The notes beneath the pieces were generated by a model. That model worked only from the letters and a program-made list of their open reading frames with translations. It searched no databases and was not told the origin of the DNA. Both the position numbers and the translations under genes were made by a program. From positions 1 to 53,888 of the forward strand of contig CALKJD010000087.1 in NCBI GenBank assembly GCA_937995755.1: a stretch of DNA of 53,888 bases, read 5' to 3'. Of the stretch, positions 34,705-43,360 are shown in pieces; positions within the stretch are counted from its first letter, which is position 1; the number at the start of each line of letters is the position of its first letter. This DNA comes from an uncultured Saprospiraceae bacterium (GTDB lineage: Bacteria > Bacteroidota > Bacteroidia > Chitinophagales > Saprospiraceae).

Positions 34705-37149
34705 ATGAAGCTATCAAGGAATTGGTTATCGAGATATGTAGAACTACCTATGTCAGACGACAAACTGTCAGAGATACTGACGATTATAGGTCTGGAAGTA
34801 GAAGGTATGGAGCAGATAGAGTCCGTAAAAGGAGGTCTAGCGGGTATAGTAGTGGGTGAAGTTCTAACTTGTGGAAAGCATCCAGGAGCTGATAAACTGT
34901 CTATAACTACAGTAGATCTAGGTAACGGTGAGGATCCTGTACAGATCGTTTGTGGAGCACCTAATGTCACTGCAGGGATCAAAGTATTAGTAGCTACGGT
35001 AGGAACGACGTTATATGGCGAGGATGGAGAGCCATTCAAAATCAAGAAAGGAAAAATCAGAGGAGAAGCTTCGCTAGGGATGATCTGTGCTGAAGACGAA
35101 CTAGGTCTTGGCCAGAGCCATGATGGTATTATGATCCTGCCAGCAGATGTAGCTACGGGTACACTTGGAGCGGACTATATAGATCTTGATAATGATACGG
35201 TATATGATATTGGACTAACACCAAATAGGTCTGATGCAACATTCCATGTAGGTGCAGCTAGAGATGTAGCAGCATACCTCACTTTTCATAGTGGAGAGTC
35301 TGTGGATGTTAAGATGCCGGATACTTCAGCATTTAAGACAGAAAATACTACTCTCGAGTTTGATGTAGAAGTCGAAGATAAAGTGGCTTGCCCTAGGTAT
35401 AGTGGTGTAACTATCTCAGGTATAACTGTAGGTCCATCACCTGACTGGATGCAGAGATATCTCAATGCAGTAGATGTAAGACCTATCAATGTGATAGTAG
35501 ATATCACCAATTTTGTTTTGCATGAAATGGGTCAACCTTTACATGCGTTTGATGCTGATAAGATTCCATCTAAAAAGGTTGTGGTTAAAAAACTAGCACA
35601 AGGAACTGAATTCAAGGCGTTGGATGAGACGACTCGTAAACTAGATGCAGATGATTTAATGATCTGTGATGCAGATGGGAATAGTCTTTGTCTTGCAGGT
35701 GTATTTGGAGGAATAGACTCAGGAGTAACTGATGGTACCGTTAATATATTTTTAGAGTCAGCTCACTTTAATGCAGGAAATATCAGAAGAACGAGCACAA
35801 GGCACTTGTTACGTACAGATGCTGCGAAAGTATACGAAAAAGGAAGTGACCCTAATGTAACTGTTGCCGCCTTAAAGAGAGCAGCACAACTTATGGTTGA
35901 GTTAGCTGGAGGAACTGTTACATCAGAAATAATAGATGTATATCCTACTGTAATTAAGCCAGTTGAGATTCATCTTAAGTACCAAAAGGTTACAGATATG
36001 TTTGGTGTAGAGATCTCTAAAGATGAGATGCATGCTATACTTAGAGCTATGAATATGGAGATTTCCTCTGTAGGCGATAGTAGTATCAAAGTAAAAGTAC
36101 CTACGGATAAGGCTGATGTTACTAGAGATGTGGATTTAGTCGAAGAATTAATGAGGATCTATGGATTCAATAAAATTCCAATTCCTACTAAAGTACAGAG
36201 TACAATCTCATACAAACAACATCCTGATAGAGTAGCGGTACGCAATTTGTTATCTAATCATTTGGCGGCACAGGGGTTTTATGAGATGATGGGCCTTTCT
36301 CTAATAGAGTCTAAGCATTACGCCGATCAGACAGATATCGATAGCTCTGAATTTGTATATATTAACAACACATCTAATATTCACTTGGATATCATGCGTC
36401 CGGAAATGATGCGCAGCGGATTATTGTCTGTGCTGCATAATCATAATAGACAGCAGCTAGATGTAAGATTATTTGAATTAGGGAAATCATATAGAGCGCT
36501 AGGTGACGATTTTGAAGAGACGGAGCATTTAACCCTATTTATGAGTGGTAAGCGCTATGGAGAATCTTGGATGACAGATGCCAAGAAGTCAGTAGATTAC
36601 TTTGATATTAAGAGATACGTACATAGTGTATGCTCTAGACTGGGGATACAGAAATATCAAGTTAGTGAGATTGAAAACGATAGTAGATTCCAATATGGGC
36701 TATCTTACCATCGAGGTAAAGATGAGATCGTAAGATTTGGAGCAGTGCAAGGAGAAATAGCGGATAAGATGGGTCTCAAGACAGATACTTACTACGCAGA
36801 GTTTCATATGGATGTGATCATTAAGGCATTAGCTAAAGAGATCAAAGTAGTAGAACCAAGTAAATTCCCTAATTCGCGGAGAGATCTAGCAGTAGTGGTA
36901 GACAAGAGTGTAGGATTTGCCGATCTAGAGAAAATGGCGAAAAGCGCAGATAAGAAGTTGCTTAAAGAGATTAATCTCTTTGATGTATATGTGGATGAAG
37001 AACGATTAGGTAAGGATAAGAAGTCATATGCCATTAGCTATATGTTTGAAGATGCGACTAAGACGCTCAAGGATAAAGATGTGGATAAGATTATGAAGAA
37101 AATCATGGGTAGCTATGAGCACCAGTTAAGTGCAGAGATCAGGAAATAG
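34705..37149 (+). CDS. pheT: Phenylalanine-tRNA ligase beta subunit
   Basis: The large subunit of the alpha2-beta2 enzyme that charges tRNA-Phe and edits mischarged tyrosine. With 814 residues it has the full domain set: N-terminal MKLSRNWLSRYV, the EMAP/tRNA-binding domain (about 40-150, V-G-E-V-L-T-C-G-K-H-P-G-A-D-K-L), the B3/B4 editing core with N-F-V-L-H-E-M-G-Q-P-L-H-A-F-D, B5, the catalytic-like B6/B7 domain, and the C-terminal anticodon-binding ferredoxin-like domain (K-F-P-N-S-R-R-D-L-A-V-V-V). pheS is not adjacent, as is usual in this phylum. Confidence 0.97.
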   Translation: MKLSRNWLSRYVELPMSDDKLSEILTIIGLEVEGMEQIESVKGGLAGIVVGEVLTCGKHPGADKLSITTVDLGNGEDPVQIVCGAPNVTAGIKVLVATVGTTLYGEDGEPFKIKKGKIRGEASLGMICAEDELGLGQSHDGIMILPADVATGTLGADYIDLDNDTVYDIGLTPNRSDATFHVGAARDVAAYLTFHSGESVDVKMPDTSAFKTENTTLEFDVEVEDKVACPRYSGVTISGITVGPSPDWMQRYLNAVDVRPINVIVDITNFVLHEMGQPLHAFDADKIPSKKVVVKKLAQGTEFKALDETTRKLDADDLMICDADGNSLCLAGVFGGIDSGVTDGTVNIFLESAHFNAGNIRRTSTRHLLRTDAAKVYEKGSDPNVTVAALKRAAQLMVELAGGTVTSEIIDVYPTVIKPVEIHLKYQKVTDMFGVEISKDEMHAILRAMNMEISSVGDSSIKVKVPTDKADVTRDVDLVEELMRIYGFNKIPIPTKVQSTISYKQHPDRVAVRNLLSNHLAAQGFYEMMGLSLIESKHYADQTDIDSSEFVYINNTSNIHLDIMRPEMMRSGLLSVLHNHNRQQLDVRLFELGKSYRALGDDFEETEHLTLFMSGKRYGESWMTDAKKSVDYFDIKRYVHSVCSRLGIQKYQVSEIENDSRFQYGLSYHRGKDEIVRFGAVQGEIADKMGLKTDTYYAEFHMDVIIKALAKEIKVVEPSKFPNSRRDLAVVVDKSVGFADLEKMAKSADKKLLKEINLFDVYVDEERLGKDKKSYAISYMFEDATKTLKDKDVDKIMKKIMGSYEHQLSAEIRK

Positions 37150-37302
37150 ATCAAAGTATCACGTTTAACAATTGATATTCTTCAGAAGAATTAGTAATAG
37201 CTTGGCTACATATTTGTGATAGACTAGTATAATGCTAATGGGCTTAGATACATTACAAATCATTATAATATATGACTTTACTGATAATAAGCTTAAAAGC
37301 TA

Positions 37303-37310
37303 TATATTTG
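37303..37310 (+). promoter_or_regulatory. Putative -7 box 4 bases before the ATG at 37315
   Basis: TATATTTG matches TAnnTTTG and a weak TTTA at 37277-37280 sits 22 bases upstream. The start point expected a few bases after the box falls on or next to the ATG, so the mRNA could be leaderless. Confidence 0.5.
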
Positions 37311-37314
37311 ACGT

Positions 37315-37599
37315 ATGCAATCTATCCAAAACAGATTAGATATGCTACAGAGCAAACTCAATAGACTTGTCCAAAAGATGGATGAGCAGAGAACTGCTTA
37401 TGATATAATACAAAACGAAAACAATAGACTAAAGACCTCGCTGATAGAGAAGGAAAAAGAAATCAATCAGTGGAAGTCTAAAGTAGATAGTGCAATAGAC
37501 TCTGCTCAAATAGAGGAGAATCAACAGATGATAAAGGCAAAAATAGAGGGATACGTAGGAGAGATAGATGAATGTATAGCCCTCATAAAAGCCATGTAA
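37315..37599 (+). CDS. Small coiled-coil protein (ZapB-like) before zapA
   Basis: A 94-residue, almost wholly helical protein. Heptad-like leucine/isoleucine spacing runs from about residue 8 to 60 (M-L-Q-S-K-L-N-R-L-V-Q-K-M, then E-N-N-R-L-K-T-S-L-I-E-K-E). The end, Y-V-G-E-I-D-E-C-I-A-L-I, resembles a conserved tail I know from other Bacteroidota proteins encoded next to zapA. By analogy with ZapB it may work with ZapA at the FtsZ ring; this is inference. Its stop lies just before the zapA ATG, so the pair is coupled. Confidence 0.8.
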   Translation: MQSIQNRLDMLQSKLNRLVQKMDEQRTAYDIIQNENNRLKTSLIEKEKEINQWKSKVDSAIDSAQIEENQQMIKAKIEGYVGEIDECIALIKAM

Positions 37600-37604
37600 G
37601 CGAT

Positions 37605-37892
37605 ATGGATGACGCTCAAAAAAAGATCAATGTAGTGATCGCTGGAAGATCATTTCCAGTGAAAGTCACTGAAGAGGAAGAGAAGTCCGTACGTAATATA
37701 GAAAAGGATATAAATAGTCAAGTTCTTGAATTTCAGCAAAAATATACTGATAAGGACAAGCTAGATTTAGTAATAATGGTGCTTCTTACAAAAGCATTTG
37801 AGCTAGATAGAATCCAATCTCTGGAGGAAGACATCAGTCAAGCCCATGCACAAATAGATACTTTGGAATCCACAGTAGACCAATTATTATAG
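37605..37892 (+). CDS. zapA: Cell division protein ZapA
   Basis: A 95-residue ZapA, which bundles FtsZ filaments at the division site. I chose the ATG at 37605: it yields MDDAQKKINVVIAGRSFPVKV, the normal start of the family, whereas an earlier in-frame ATG (37572) lies inside the preceding gene. The globular domain is followed by a helical part (D-K-L-D-L-V-I-M-V-L-L-T-K-A-F-E-L) and a C-terminal coiled coil (A-H-A-Q-I-D-T-L-E-S-T-V). No 6S RNA is visible after it, unlike in proteobacteria. Confidence 0.9.
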   Translation: MDDAQKKINVVIAGRSFPVKVTEEEEKSVRNIEKDINSQVLEFQQKYTDKDKLDLVIMVLLTKAFELDRIQSLEEDISQAHAQIDTLESTVDQLL

Positions 37893-38018
37893 GTCGATTT
37901 ACTTTTCGTTTCTCACATTTACTGGGTTATATGTCGACTTTCTAAGGCATTAATATGATTATAGATCATATGGTGGCAAGAAAGCATTTATTAATAATAC
38001 ATAAATCAAATAAAAGAG

Positions 38019-39677
38019 ATGGAATACATCATCGGAGCTGTGGGAGCAGTTTTAGGCCTTATAATAGGTTACTTCGCTAAATCATCATCAGTGGGAGGTG
38101 CGGCCCAAAAAGAAATAGAAGCCGCTAATGCAAAAGCAGATCTTACAATCAAAGAGGCTGAAAAAACGGCATCTAGAAAATTAGACGATGCTAAGTCTAA
38201 AGCGGATCTCATAATTGAGAAAGCAGAGCAAAAAAACGAATCTATTAAACAAAAGAAGATTCAAGAAGCTAGATCAAAATTTAGTAAACTCAAGTCTGAA
38301 TATGAGACATATAAGAGTGAGCACAAGGTAGAGATGAAAGAGCGTGAAGTGCAGATCATAAGTAAAGAGAAAGATTTGCAGATTAAAATTGATAAGTTTT
38401 CAAGTAAAGAAGAGGCTGTAGAGAATAGAGAAGTAGAAGTAAAGACCATCAAAGAAAATCTAGAGAAGCAACTTAAAATTATAGCTAGAAAGAAAGAAGA
38501 GCTAGAAAACGCGAATGAAAAGCATATCAAAGCGCTAGAGACAGTTGCAAGATTAAGCGAATCGGAAGCCAAAGAACAATTACTAGAAGCTGTCAGAGCG
38601 AAAGCAGCTACTGAGGCAATGAGTATTGAAAAGAAGGCAGTAGAAGAGGCTAAGGCAAACGCTAGCAAAGAGGCTAAAAAGATAGTTATACATGCAATCC
38701 AAAGATCATGTGCAGAGTATACTATTGAAAATACGGTTTCAGTTTTCAACTTAGAGTCCGACGATATCAAAGGACAAATCATTGGTAGAGAAGGTCGTAA
38801 CATACGTGCATTAGAAGCGGCAACTGGTGCGGAAATCGTAGTAGATGATACACCAGAAGCTATCATTATATCTAGTTTTGATCCTATCCGTAGAGAGGTA
38901 TGTAGATTATCTCTAAAAAGACTAGTAGCAGATGGTCGTATTCACCCTGCTAAGATTGAAGAGGTAGTCGAAAAGACTCGTAAGCAATTAGAAGAGCGAA
39001 TCGTTGAGATCGGAGAACGTACAGTAATTGATTTAGACATACATGGCCTTCACCCATACTTAGTGAGAATGGTTGGACGTATGAGATTTAGATCTTCTTA
39101 TGGTCAAAACCTATTAAAGCACAGTATTGAAACAGCAACACTTTGTGGTACTATGACTGCCGAGCTAGGGATGAGTCCTAAGCAAGTGAAGATGGCTAAG
39201 AGAGCTGGTTTACTACATGATATTGGAAAAGTAGCTGAAGAAGAATCAGAGCTTTCACACGCACTCATAGGAATGGAGATGTGTAAGAAGCATAACGAGC
39301 ATGAAGTAATACAGAATGCAGTAGGTGCTCACCACGATGAGATGGAGATGAATAATATTATCTCACCAATCGTACAAGCATGTGATGCGATATCTGGTGC
39401 AAGACCAGGAGCTCGTAGAGAGATACTGGAGAGTTACCTCAAGCGTATCGGAGAGTTAGAAGAGATCGCTATGAATCACGAAGGGGTAGAGAAGGCTTAT
39501 GCGATACAAGCAGGTAGAGAGCTTCGTGTAATTGTAGAAAGTGAAAAAGTAAGTGATCAATATGCAGATGATCTAGCATTTATGATATCACAGAAGATAG
39601 AGCAAGAAATGCAATATCCTGGTCAAGTAAAAGTGACTGTGATTCGTGAAAAGAGAGCAACGGCTGTGGCGAGATAA
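38019..39677 (+). CDS. rny: Ribonuclease Y
   Basis: A membrane-anchored endoribonuclease that starts mRNA decay. The 552 residues show an N-terminal transmembrane helix (IIGAVGAVLGLIIGYFA), a long charged coiled coil (about 30-220), a KH RNA-binding domain (I-K-G-Q-I-I-G-R-E-G-R-N-I-R-A-L-E), and an HD phosphohydrolase domain with A-G-L-L-H-D-I-G-K and, later, G-A-H-H-D-E. Length is slightly above the usual 515-525, mainly through the coiled coil. It follows zapA by 126 bases. Confidence 0.97.
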   Translation: MEYIIGAVGAVLGLIIGYFAKSSSVGGAAQKEIEAANAKADLTIKEAEKTASRKLDDAKSKADLIIEKAEQKNESIKQKKIQEARSKFSKLKSEYETYKSEHKVEMKEREVQIISKEKDLQIKIDKFSSKEEAVENREVEVKTIKENLEKQLKIIARKKEELENANEKHIKALETVARLSESEAKEQLLEAVRAKAATEAMSIEKKAVEEAKANASKEAKKIVIHAIQRSCAEYTIENTVSVFNLESDDIKGQIIGREGRNIRALEAATGAEIVVDDTPEAIIISSFDPIRREVCRLSLKRLVADGRIHPAKIEEVVEKTRKQLEERIVEIGERTVIDLDIHGLHPYLVRMVGRMRFRSSYGQNLLKHSIETATLCGTMTAELGMSPKQVKMAKRAGLLHDIGKVAEEESELSHALIGMEMCKKHNEHEVIQNAVGAHHDEMEMNNIISPIVQACDAISGARPGARREILESYLKRIGELEEIAMNHEGVEKAYAIQAGRELRVIVESEKVSDQYADDLAFMISQKIEQEMQYPGQVKVTVIREKRATAVAR

Positions 39678-39715
39678 ATTGATTGCAAATCAATTTATAA
39701 ATTCCAAAGTTTTTA

Positions 39716-39780
39716 AAATTCCAAATTTCAAATCGTGATGTGGCTGGCGCCGGCGCTTTTGGAGTTTGGAATTTCTTTTT
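39716..39780 (+). terminator. Long-stem terminator-like palindrome after rny
   Basis: AAATTCCAAATTTCAAA (39716-39732) pairs along all 17 positions with 39758-39774, allowing two G-U pairs. The 25-base loop contains the self-complementary GGCGCC, and CTTTTTT follows. A partial copy of the left arm (AAATTCCAAA) lies just upstream at about 39699-39708. It resembles the AAATTCCAA-type palindromes that recur between genes in Bacteroidota. Confidence 0.75.
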
Positions 39781-39825
39781 TAGAACTGATTTCTTTTTTG
39801 AATTTTTACGAAAGTATTTCGTCCT

Positions 39826-40446
39826 ATGATTGAATTTTTAAAATCACTTTTTCGTTCTACCCCTGAAGAAACTTATGACCCAATGAAATATTTAATAGTA
39901 GGTCTTGGCAATATCGGTTCTGATTATGATGATACTCGTCATAATATCGGATTCGATGTGGTAGACATGATGGCTAAAGACGCAAACAAATCCTGGAAGC
40001 AAGAGACCTTGGGAGATGTCGCAGAGATCAAGCACAAAGGTCGTACGTTAGTATTGCTGAAGCCGTCTACATTTATGAATCTCAGTGGTAAAGCTGTAAA
40101 GTATTGGATGGAGAAGAAGAAAATTCCAGTAGAGAATATGCTTGTAATAGTCGACGAATTACAATTAGATCTTGGTGTTATTCGTCTCAAAGCAAAAGGA
40201 AGTGATGGAGGCCATAATGGACTTAAAGATATCGCGGATAAGTTAGGGTCAACAAAATACTGTAGACTTCGTGTCGGTATAGGTAATGACTTCCGTAGGG
40301 GCCAGCAAGTTGATTATGTATTAGGTAAATGGAATGCTAAAGAAAAGGATGAACTCATCGAAGTGATACCTAGAGCTTGCGAAGCGGCTAAGAGTTTTGC
40401 TGCGGTAGGACTGAAGTTTACGATGGAAAACTTTAATAAGAAATAG
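39826..40446 (+). CDS. pth: Peptidyl-tRNA hydrolase
   Basis: Releases tRNA from peptidyl-tRNAs dropped by the ribosome. The 206 residues have a short N-terminal extension (M-I-E-F-L-K-S-L-F-R) before M-K-Y-L-I-V-G-L-G-N-I-G; such an extension is normal in Bacteroidota, so I keep the first ATG, though ATG 39883 would begin at the core. Catalytic histidine is in T-R-H-N-I-G-F, and substrate asparagines lie in P-S-T-F-M-N-L-S-G and G-G-H-N-G-L. It has its own transcript after the palindrome. Confidence 0.95.
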   Translation: MIEFLKSLFRSTPEETYDPMKYLIVGLGNIGSDYDDTRHNIGFDVVDMMAKDANKSWKQETLGDVAEIKHKGRTLVLLKPSTFMNLSGKAVKYWMEKKKIPVENMLVIVDELQLDLGVIRLKAKGSDGGHNGLKDIADKLGSTKYCRLRVGIGNDFRRGQQVDYVLGKWNAKEKDELIEVIPRACEAAKSFAAVGLKFTMENFNKK

Positions 40447-40589
40447 CGCAGCTTTTATTACGCAAGAAATAAAAACGCGCGGACCGAGTATTGCAAAGGT
40501 GGGTTTTTCTTCGAAAGAATTAAAAAAAATACGCAGACAATATGCACATCACAAAAGGAGTATAGGTTTTTATAAAAGGAACGACTTTA

Positions 40590-40625
40590 ATAAGAAAAAC
40601 CACTTCACAATTAAGCGAAGTGGTT
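40590..40625 (-). terminator. Terminator of the hypothetical gene at 40670
   Basis: AACCACTTC (40598-40606) pairs with GAAGTGGTT (40617-40625). On the minus strand the stem is followed by TTTTCTTATT, so it ends the gene starting at 40987. Confidence 0.82.
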
Positions 40626-40669
40626 ATTTCTAAAGGTGCACTTGGGCAACCAGCTATATAGAATAGTGT

Positions 40670-40987
40670 CTATCCAGGATAACTGATCAAAATAAAACTG
40701 AGTAATGCCCCTAGCAAGCCTACGGCAAGCCAAAGTCTGCTATCTACTAGCAAACTGTCGTCGTCTTTGTGCAACATAAAATTGAGTTTTGGTATTGGTT
40801 GAGGAATGCTTCCAATCCTCTGTAAAAAGTTTCGTCGTCTTTTGTAGTTCAGTAGGATGCTAGACAAACCGTGAACAGTCACCCTACTGACTACACCATA
40901 CCATATGCCAATAGCATACCATGAGAAATAATCATTATATGTCTTGTACACCTCTACGAAGGCTTGGTTTTGGGGTAATTGACTCAT
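40670..40987 (-). CDS. Hypothetical membrane protein
   Basis: A 105-residue protein of no family I recognise. It has an N-terminal aromatic-rich segment (about 18-47, YFSWYAIGIWYGVV) and a clear C-terminal transmembrane helix (about 84-102, LWLAVGLLGALLSFILISY); between them is a basic stretch (NYKRRRNFLQR) that should face the cytoplasm. A good terminator follows, which supports it being a gene. The neighbours give no hint of function. Confidence 0.6.
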   Translation of the reverse strand: MSQLPQNQAFVEVYKTYNDYFSWYAIGIWYGVVSRVTVHGLSSILLNYKRRRNFLQRIGSIPQPIPKLNFMLHKDDDSLLVDSRLWLAVGLLGALLSFILISYPG

Positions 40988-41607
40988 AAGATATTTGACA
41001 GGAGTGTTGGGTCTTGTTTTTCAGGCTGTTGTGTATGTATATTTTGCTTTATGTGTGTCAAAGTATAATTATTACTCATTTGTTATTTACCGATAATTAT
41101 TTCTTTGGGTAGATGATGTGTGTACCAATGTTAGTGAATGGCTCCGTTTAGTTAGTTATAAAACGGGTAAGTGCATTCGTAGTAGATATGTATCGTGAAT
41201 GCACATTATATACTTTGATATAAGGTGGAATAGAGGGTAAGTACGAGTTTGGAACAGTTCAAGTTTTACTTCTATTTGGATCTATAATAGGTTCTATTCA
41301 TGAAGAAGTGAGTTTCAAATACATCCGAAAAGCATCAAAGTGTTGCCTGGTCATTTTCAGATTCATAGATCAATTAATAATAAAAGTCATGTTTTTTATT
41401 TTTTTTTCAAATTACAATAGTGTGATGTTGTCGAGCTTTGAATGCGCAACCGTCCGCTAGCTTACCATATCTATTCGCTGCTGCTTTTACCCCTTAGCAA
41501 CCAATTTTGAATTGTTGTCGTATAGGAAGTTGTATCTGATATTCATTTATAATTCAGAACATTTTATATGAAACAAATTTATTCAAAACAGAAAATATTT
41601 AAGAATT
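40988..41607. other. 620-base intergenic region before a lipoprotein gene
   Basis: This is the longest non-coding stretch of the window. I find no ORF with family features, no tRNA and no strong hairpin with a T-run. GAGCTTTG at 41433-41440 is a near match to the -7 box, one base off, but no partner element is evident. A small RNA or long leader for the lipoprotein gene is possible and not supported further. Confidence 0.4.
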
Positions 41608-42492
41608 ATGAATTTTAGATTATTGAGTTTTTTAATGATTGCCATGAGTATAGGATTTGCATCTTGTTCTGATGATGAGGATAATACTTCTACTGATACT
41701 CCGGAAATACTGTCTGTTAATTTTACAGGATTAGAAAATCTTGGAGCGGGTTATGCTTATGAAGGTTGGGTAATAGTAGATGGTGCTCCAGTATCTACTG
41801 GGGTATTTACGGTAAACGATAATGGTGACTTATCGGAGAATTCTTTTAATGTACCAGGACTAGCAGATGCATCTACTTTTGTATTAACAATCGAGCCATC
41901 TCCTGATAGTGATCCTACACCTAGTGCAGTTCATTTAGTAGCAGGTGATTTTAACGGCAATACAGCTAATCTTGATGTAGGACATGAAGCTGCATTGGGA
42001 GAAGATTTTGAGTCAAGTACTGGAGCATTTATATTGGCTACCCCAACAGACTCTGATGATACTAATGAGCAGAGCGGAGTCTGGTTTCTCGATAATAGTT
42101 CAGGAATGCCAGTGGCAGGACTTGATCTTCCTGAACTTCCTGAAGGATGGATATATGAAGGTTGGGGAGTTGTAGATGGTACTCCGATTACAACTGGAAA
42201 ATTTTCTAATGTGACTGGAGTTGATAATGCAGCTCCGTATAGCGGACCAAATGCAGGACCACCATTTCCAGGAGAAGACTTTTTACTAAATGCACCAGCC
42301 GGAGTATCGTTTCCAACGAATATAGCTGCAGCTGTGATTTCAATTGAGCCAGTACCAGATAACAGTGCGGCACCATTTTTACTCAAGCCATTAGTAGGTA
42401 CAATAGATGCTAATGCGGAGGTGCATTCTACTTTGCCTATGGGAAATAATGCTGTAGCAACAAACCCTCAAGGAACAGTAACTAGAAATTAA
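41608..42492 (+). CDS. Lipoprotein with two RskA-like (anti-sigma-K-like) repeats
   Basis: A 294-residue lipoprotein: signal peptide ending F-A-S-C20 and then acidic residues, as in surface-sorted Bacteroidota lipoproteins. The mature part is duplicated. Y-E-G-W-V-I-V-D-G-A-P-V-S-T-G-V-F (51-67) and Y-E-G-W-G-V-V-D-G-T-P-I-T-T-G-K-F (183-199) match each other, as do V-L-T-I-E-P-S-P-D (92-100) and V-I-S-I-E-P-V-P-D (243-251). The motif resembles the extracytoplasmic domain of RskA-type anti-sigma factors, but there is no sigma-binding region. A terminator follows. Confidence 0.78.
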   Translation: MNFRLLSFLMIAMSIGFASCSDDEDNTSTDTPEILSVNFTGLENLGAGYAYEGWVIVDGAPVSTGVFTVNDNGDLSENSFNVPGLADASTFVLTIEPSPDSDPTPSAVHLVAGDFNGNTANLDVGHEAALGEDFESSTGAFILATPTDSDDTNEQSGVWFLDNSSGMPVAGLDLPELPEGWIYEGWGVVDGTPITTGKFSNVTGVDNAAPYSGPNAGPPFPGEDFLLNAPAGVSFPTNIAAAVISIEPVPDNSAAPFLLKPLVGTIDANAEVHSTLPMGNNAVATNPQGTVTRN

Positions 42493-42543
42493 ATACACGC
42501 TTTTTTTGGGTTGAGTGTATTGAAATGTCAATGCGCTCAATAT

Positions 42544-42586
42544 AGGTCACTATTCTCTAGTCATGAGTAGTGGCCTGTTTTTTTTT
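42544..42586 (+). terminator. Terminator after the lipoprotein gene
   Basis: AGGTCACTA (42544-42552) pairs with TAGTGGCCT (42568-42576) with one G-U pair, the loop can pair CTC/GAG, and after one G a T-run extends to 42586. Confidence 0.85.
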
Positions 42587-42695
42587 GATAAGCCAGATGT
42601 CGAGTATAAAGTACGCTTTCTATTTACTAGAGTTAGCTTTTTAATTATTAATGTTAAAGTAGGAAAAATAGCCAATTGGATAGGAATAATTGCCA

Positions 42696-42726
42696 TTTGG
42701 TAGAGGATGGATATGTCTCATATTTG
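42696..42726 (+). promoter_or_regulatory. Putative promoter of the cupredoxin-like gene
   Basis: TTTG at 42696-42699 and CATATTTG at 42719-42726 are 19 bases apart. The second box differs from TAnnTTTG at its first base only. The ATG follows 45 bases later, past the terminator of the previous gene. Confidence 0.55.
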
Positions 42727-42771
42727 TATCATAATAATTGAAATATAAATTAACACTAAACAATAATAGAA

Positions 42772-43185
42772 ATGAACAAGATTAAATTTTTACTCGCCGC
42801 TTTTGCTTTTGTATTCACAATGACTAACACTATTTCTGCTCAGAATATGGCTGAAAAAAAGATGGTATTACATAGTGATATATCCGTAATAGAATTAGCA
42901 CAAGTAGATGGAGCCTTTACTACGGAGTCGCTAACTCTTAAGCCAGGGAAATATCAATTTAAAGTGACCAACACGGAAGTAAACCATGAGGTAGGATTTG
43001 TAATCCAGAAAGCTGCTGATAAGGATGGAGATGTAATGAAAACTGCAGTAGAAAATTCTTTTGCACAAAATATGATTGCTAAAGGTAAAACTGAGTCAAC
43101 AGGTATAGTAGAGTTGAAGGCCGGTGAGTATGTGTACTCATGTCCACTTAATCCAACACCTAAGTACACTATTACAGTAAAATAA
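42772..43185 (+). CDS. Cupredoxin-like secreted protein
   Basis: A 137-residue protein with a signal peptide ending TISAQ. The mature part is a short Greek-key domain: L-T-L-K-P-G-K-Y-Q-F-K-V-T-N, then N-H72-E-V-G-F-V-I, and a C-terminal G-E-Y-V-Y-S-C124-P-L-N-P-T-P-K. A type 1 copper site needs His, Cys, His and usually Met; here the His and Cys positions are kept but the last loop C-P-L-N-P-T-P has neither His nor Met. Copper binding is thus doubtful or unusual. A terminator follows. Confidence 0.82.
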   Translation: MNKIKFLLAAFAFVFTMTNTISAQNMAEKKMVLHSDISVIELAQVDGAFTTESLTLKPGKYQFKVTNTEVNHEVGFVIQKAADKDGDVMKTAVENSFAQNMIAKGKTESTGIVELKAGEYVYSCPLNPTPKYTITVK

Positions 43186-43230
43186 TAGCCTAGGATTCAA
43201 TAATTTCATAGTTTTTCAATTGGTTTATTT

Positions 43231-43263
43231 AAGTCCATGCCTGATTCAGGTATGGACTTTTTT
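43231..43263 (+). terminator. Terminator after the cupredoxin-like gene
   Basis: AAGTCCATGCC (43231-43241) pairs with GGTATGGACTT (43249-43259) through one G-U pair, with a 7-base loop and a T-run of six after it. Confidence 0.9.
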
Positions 43264-43360
43264 ATCTATTGTACTTCTCTTGTCTATGGCTCAACAATGA
43301 TTAGAAACTTGACATTGTAGATTATTTATCGTATTTTATAAGCCAACCAAAAAATCTATT

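Noticed and set aside
37893..38018. Possible 6S RNA between zapA and rny
   Set aside because: zapA neighbours 6S RNA in proteobacteria, but this 126-base gap has no long rod-like pairing with a central bubble.
38261..38866. 201-codon open frame on the minus strand inside rny
   Set aside because: It lies opposite the coiled-coil and KH coding region, whose codon bias (Lys/Glu-rich) produces Ser/Phe/Leu-rich antisense frames. No family features.
41931..42386. 151-codon minus-strand open frame inside the lipoprotein gene
   Set aside because: It is opposite a clear signal-peptide-bearing duplicated protein; no signal or motif of its own.
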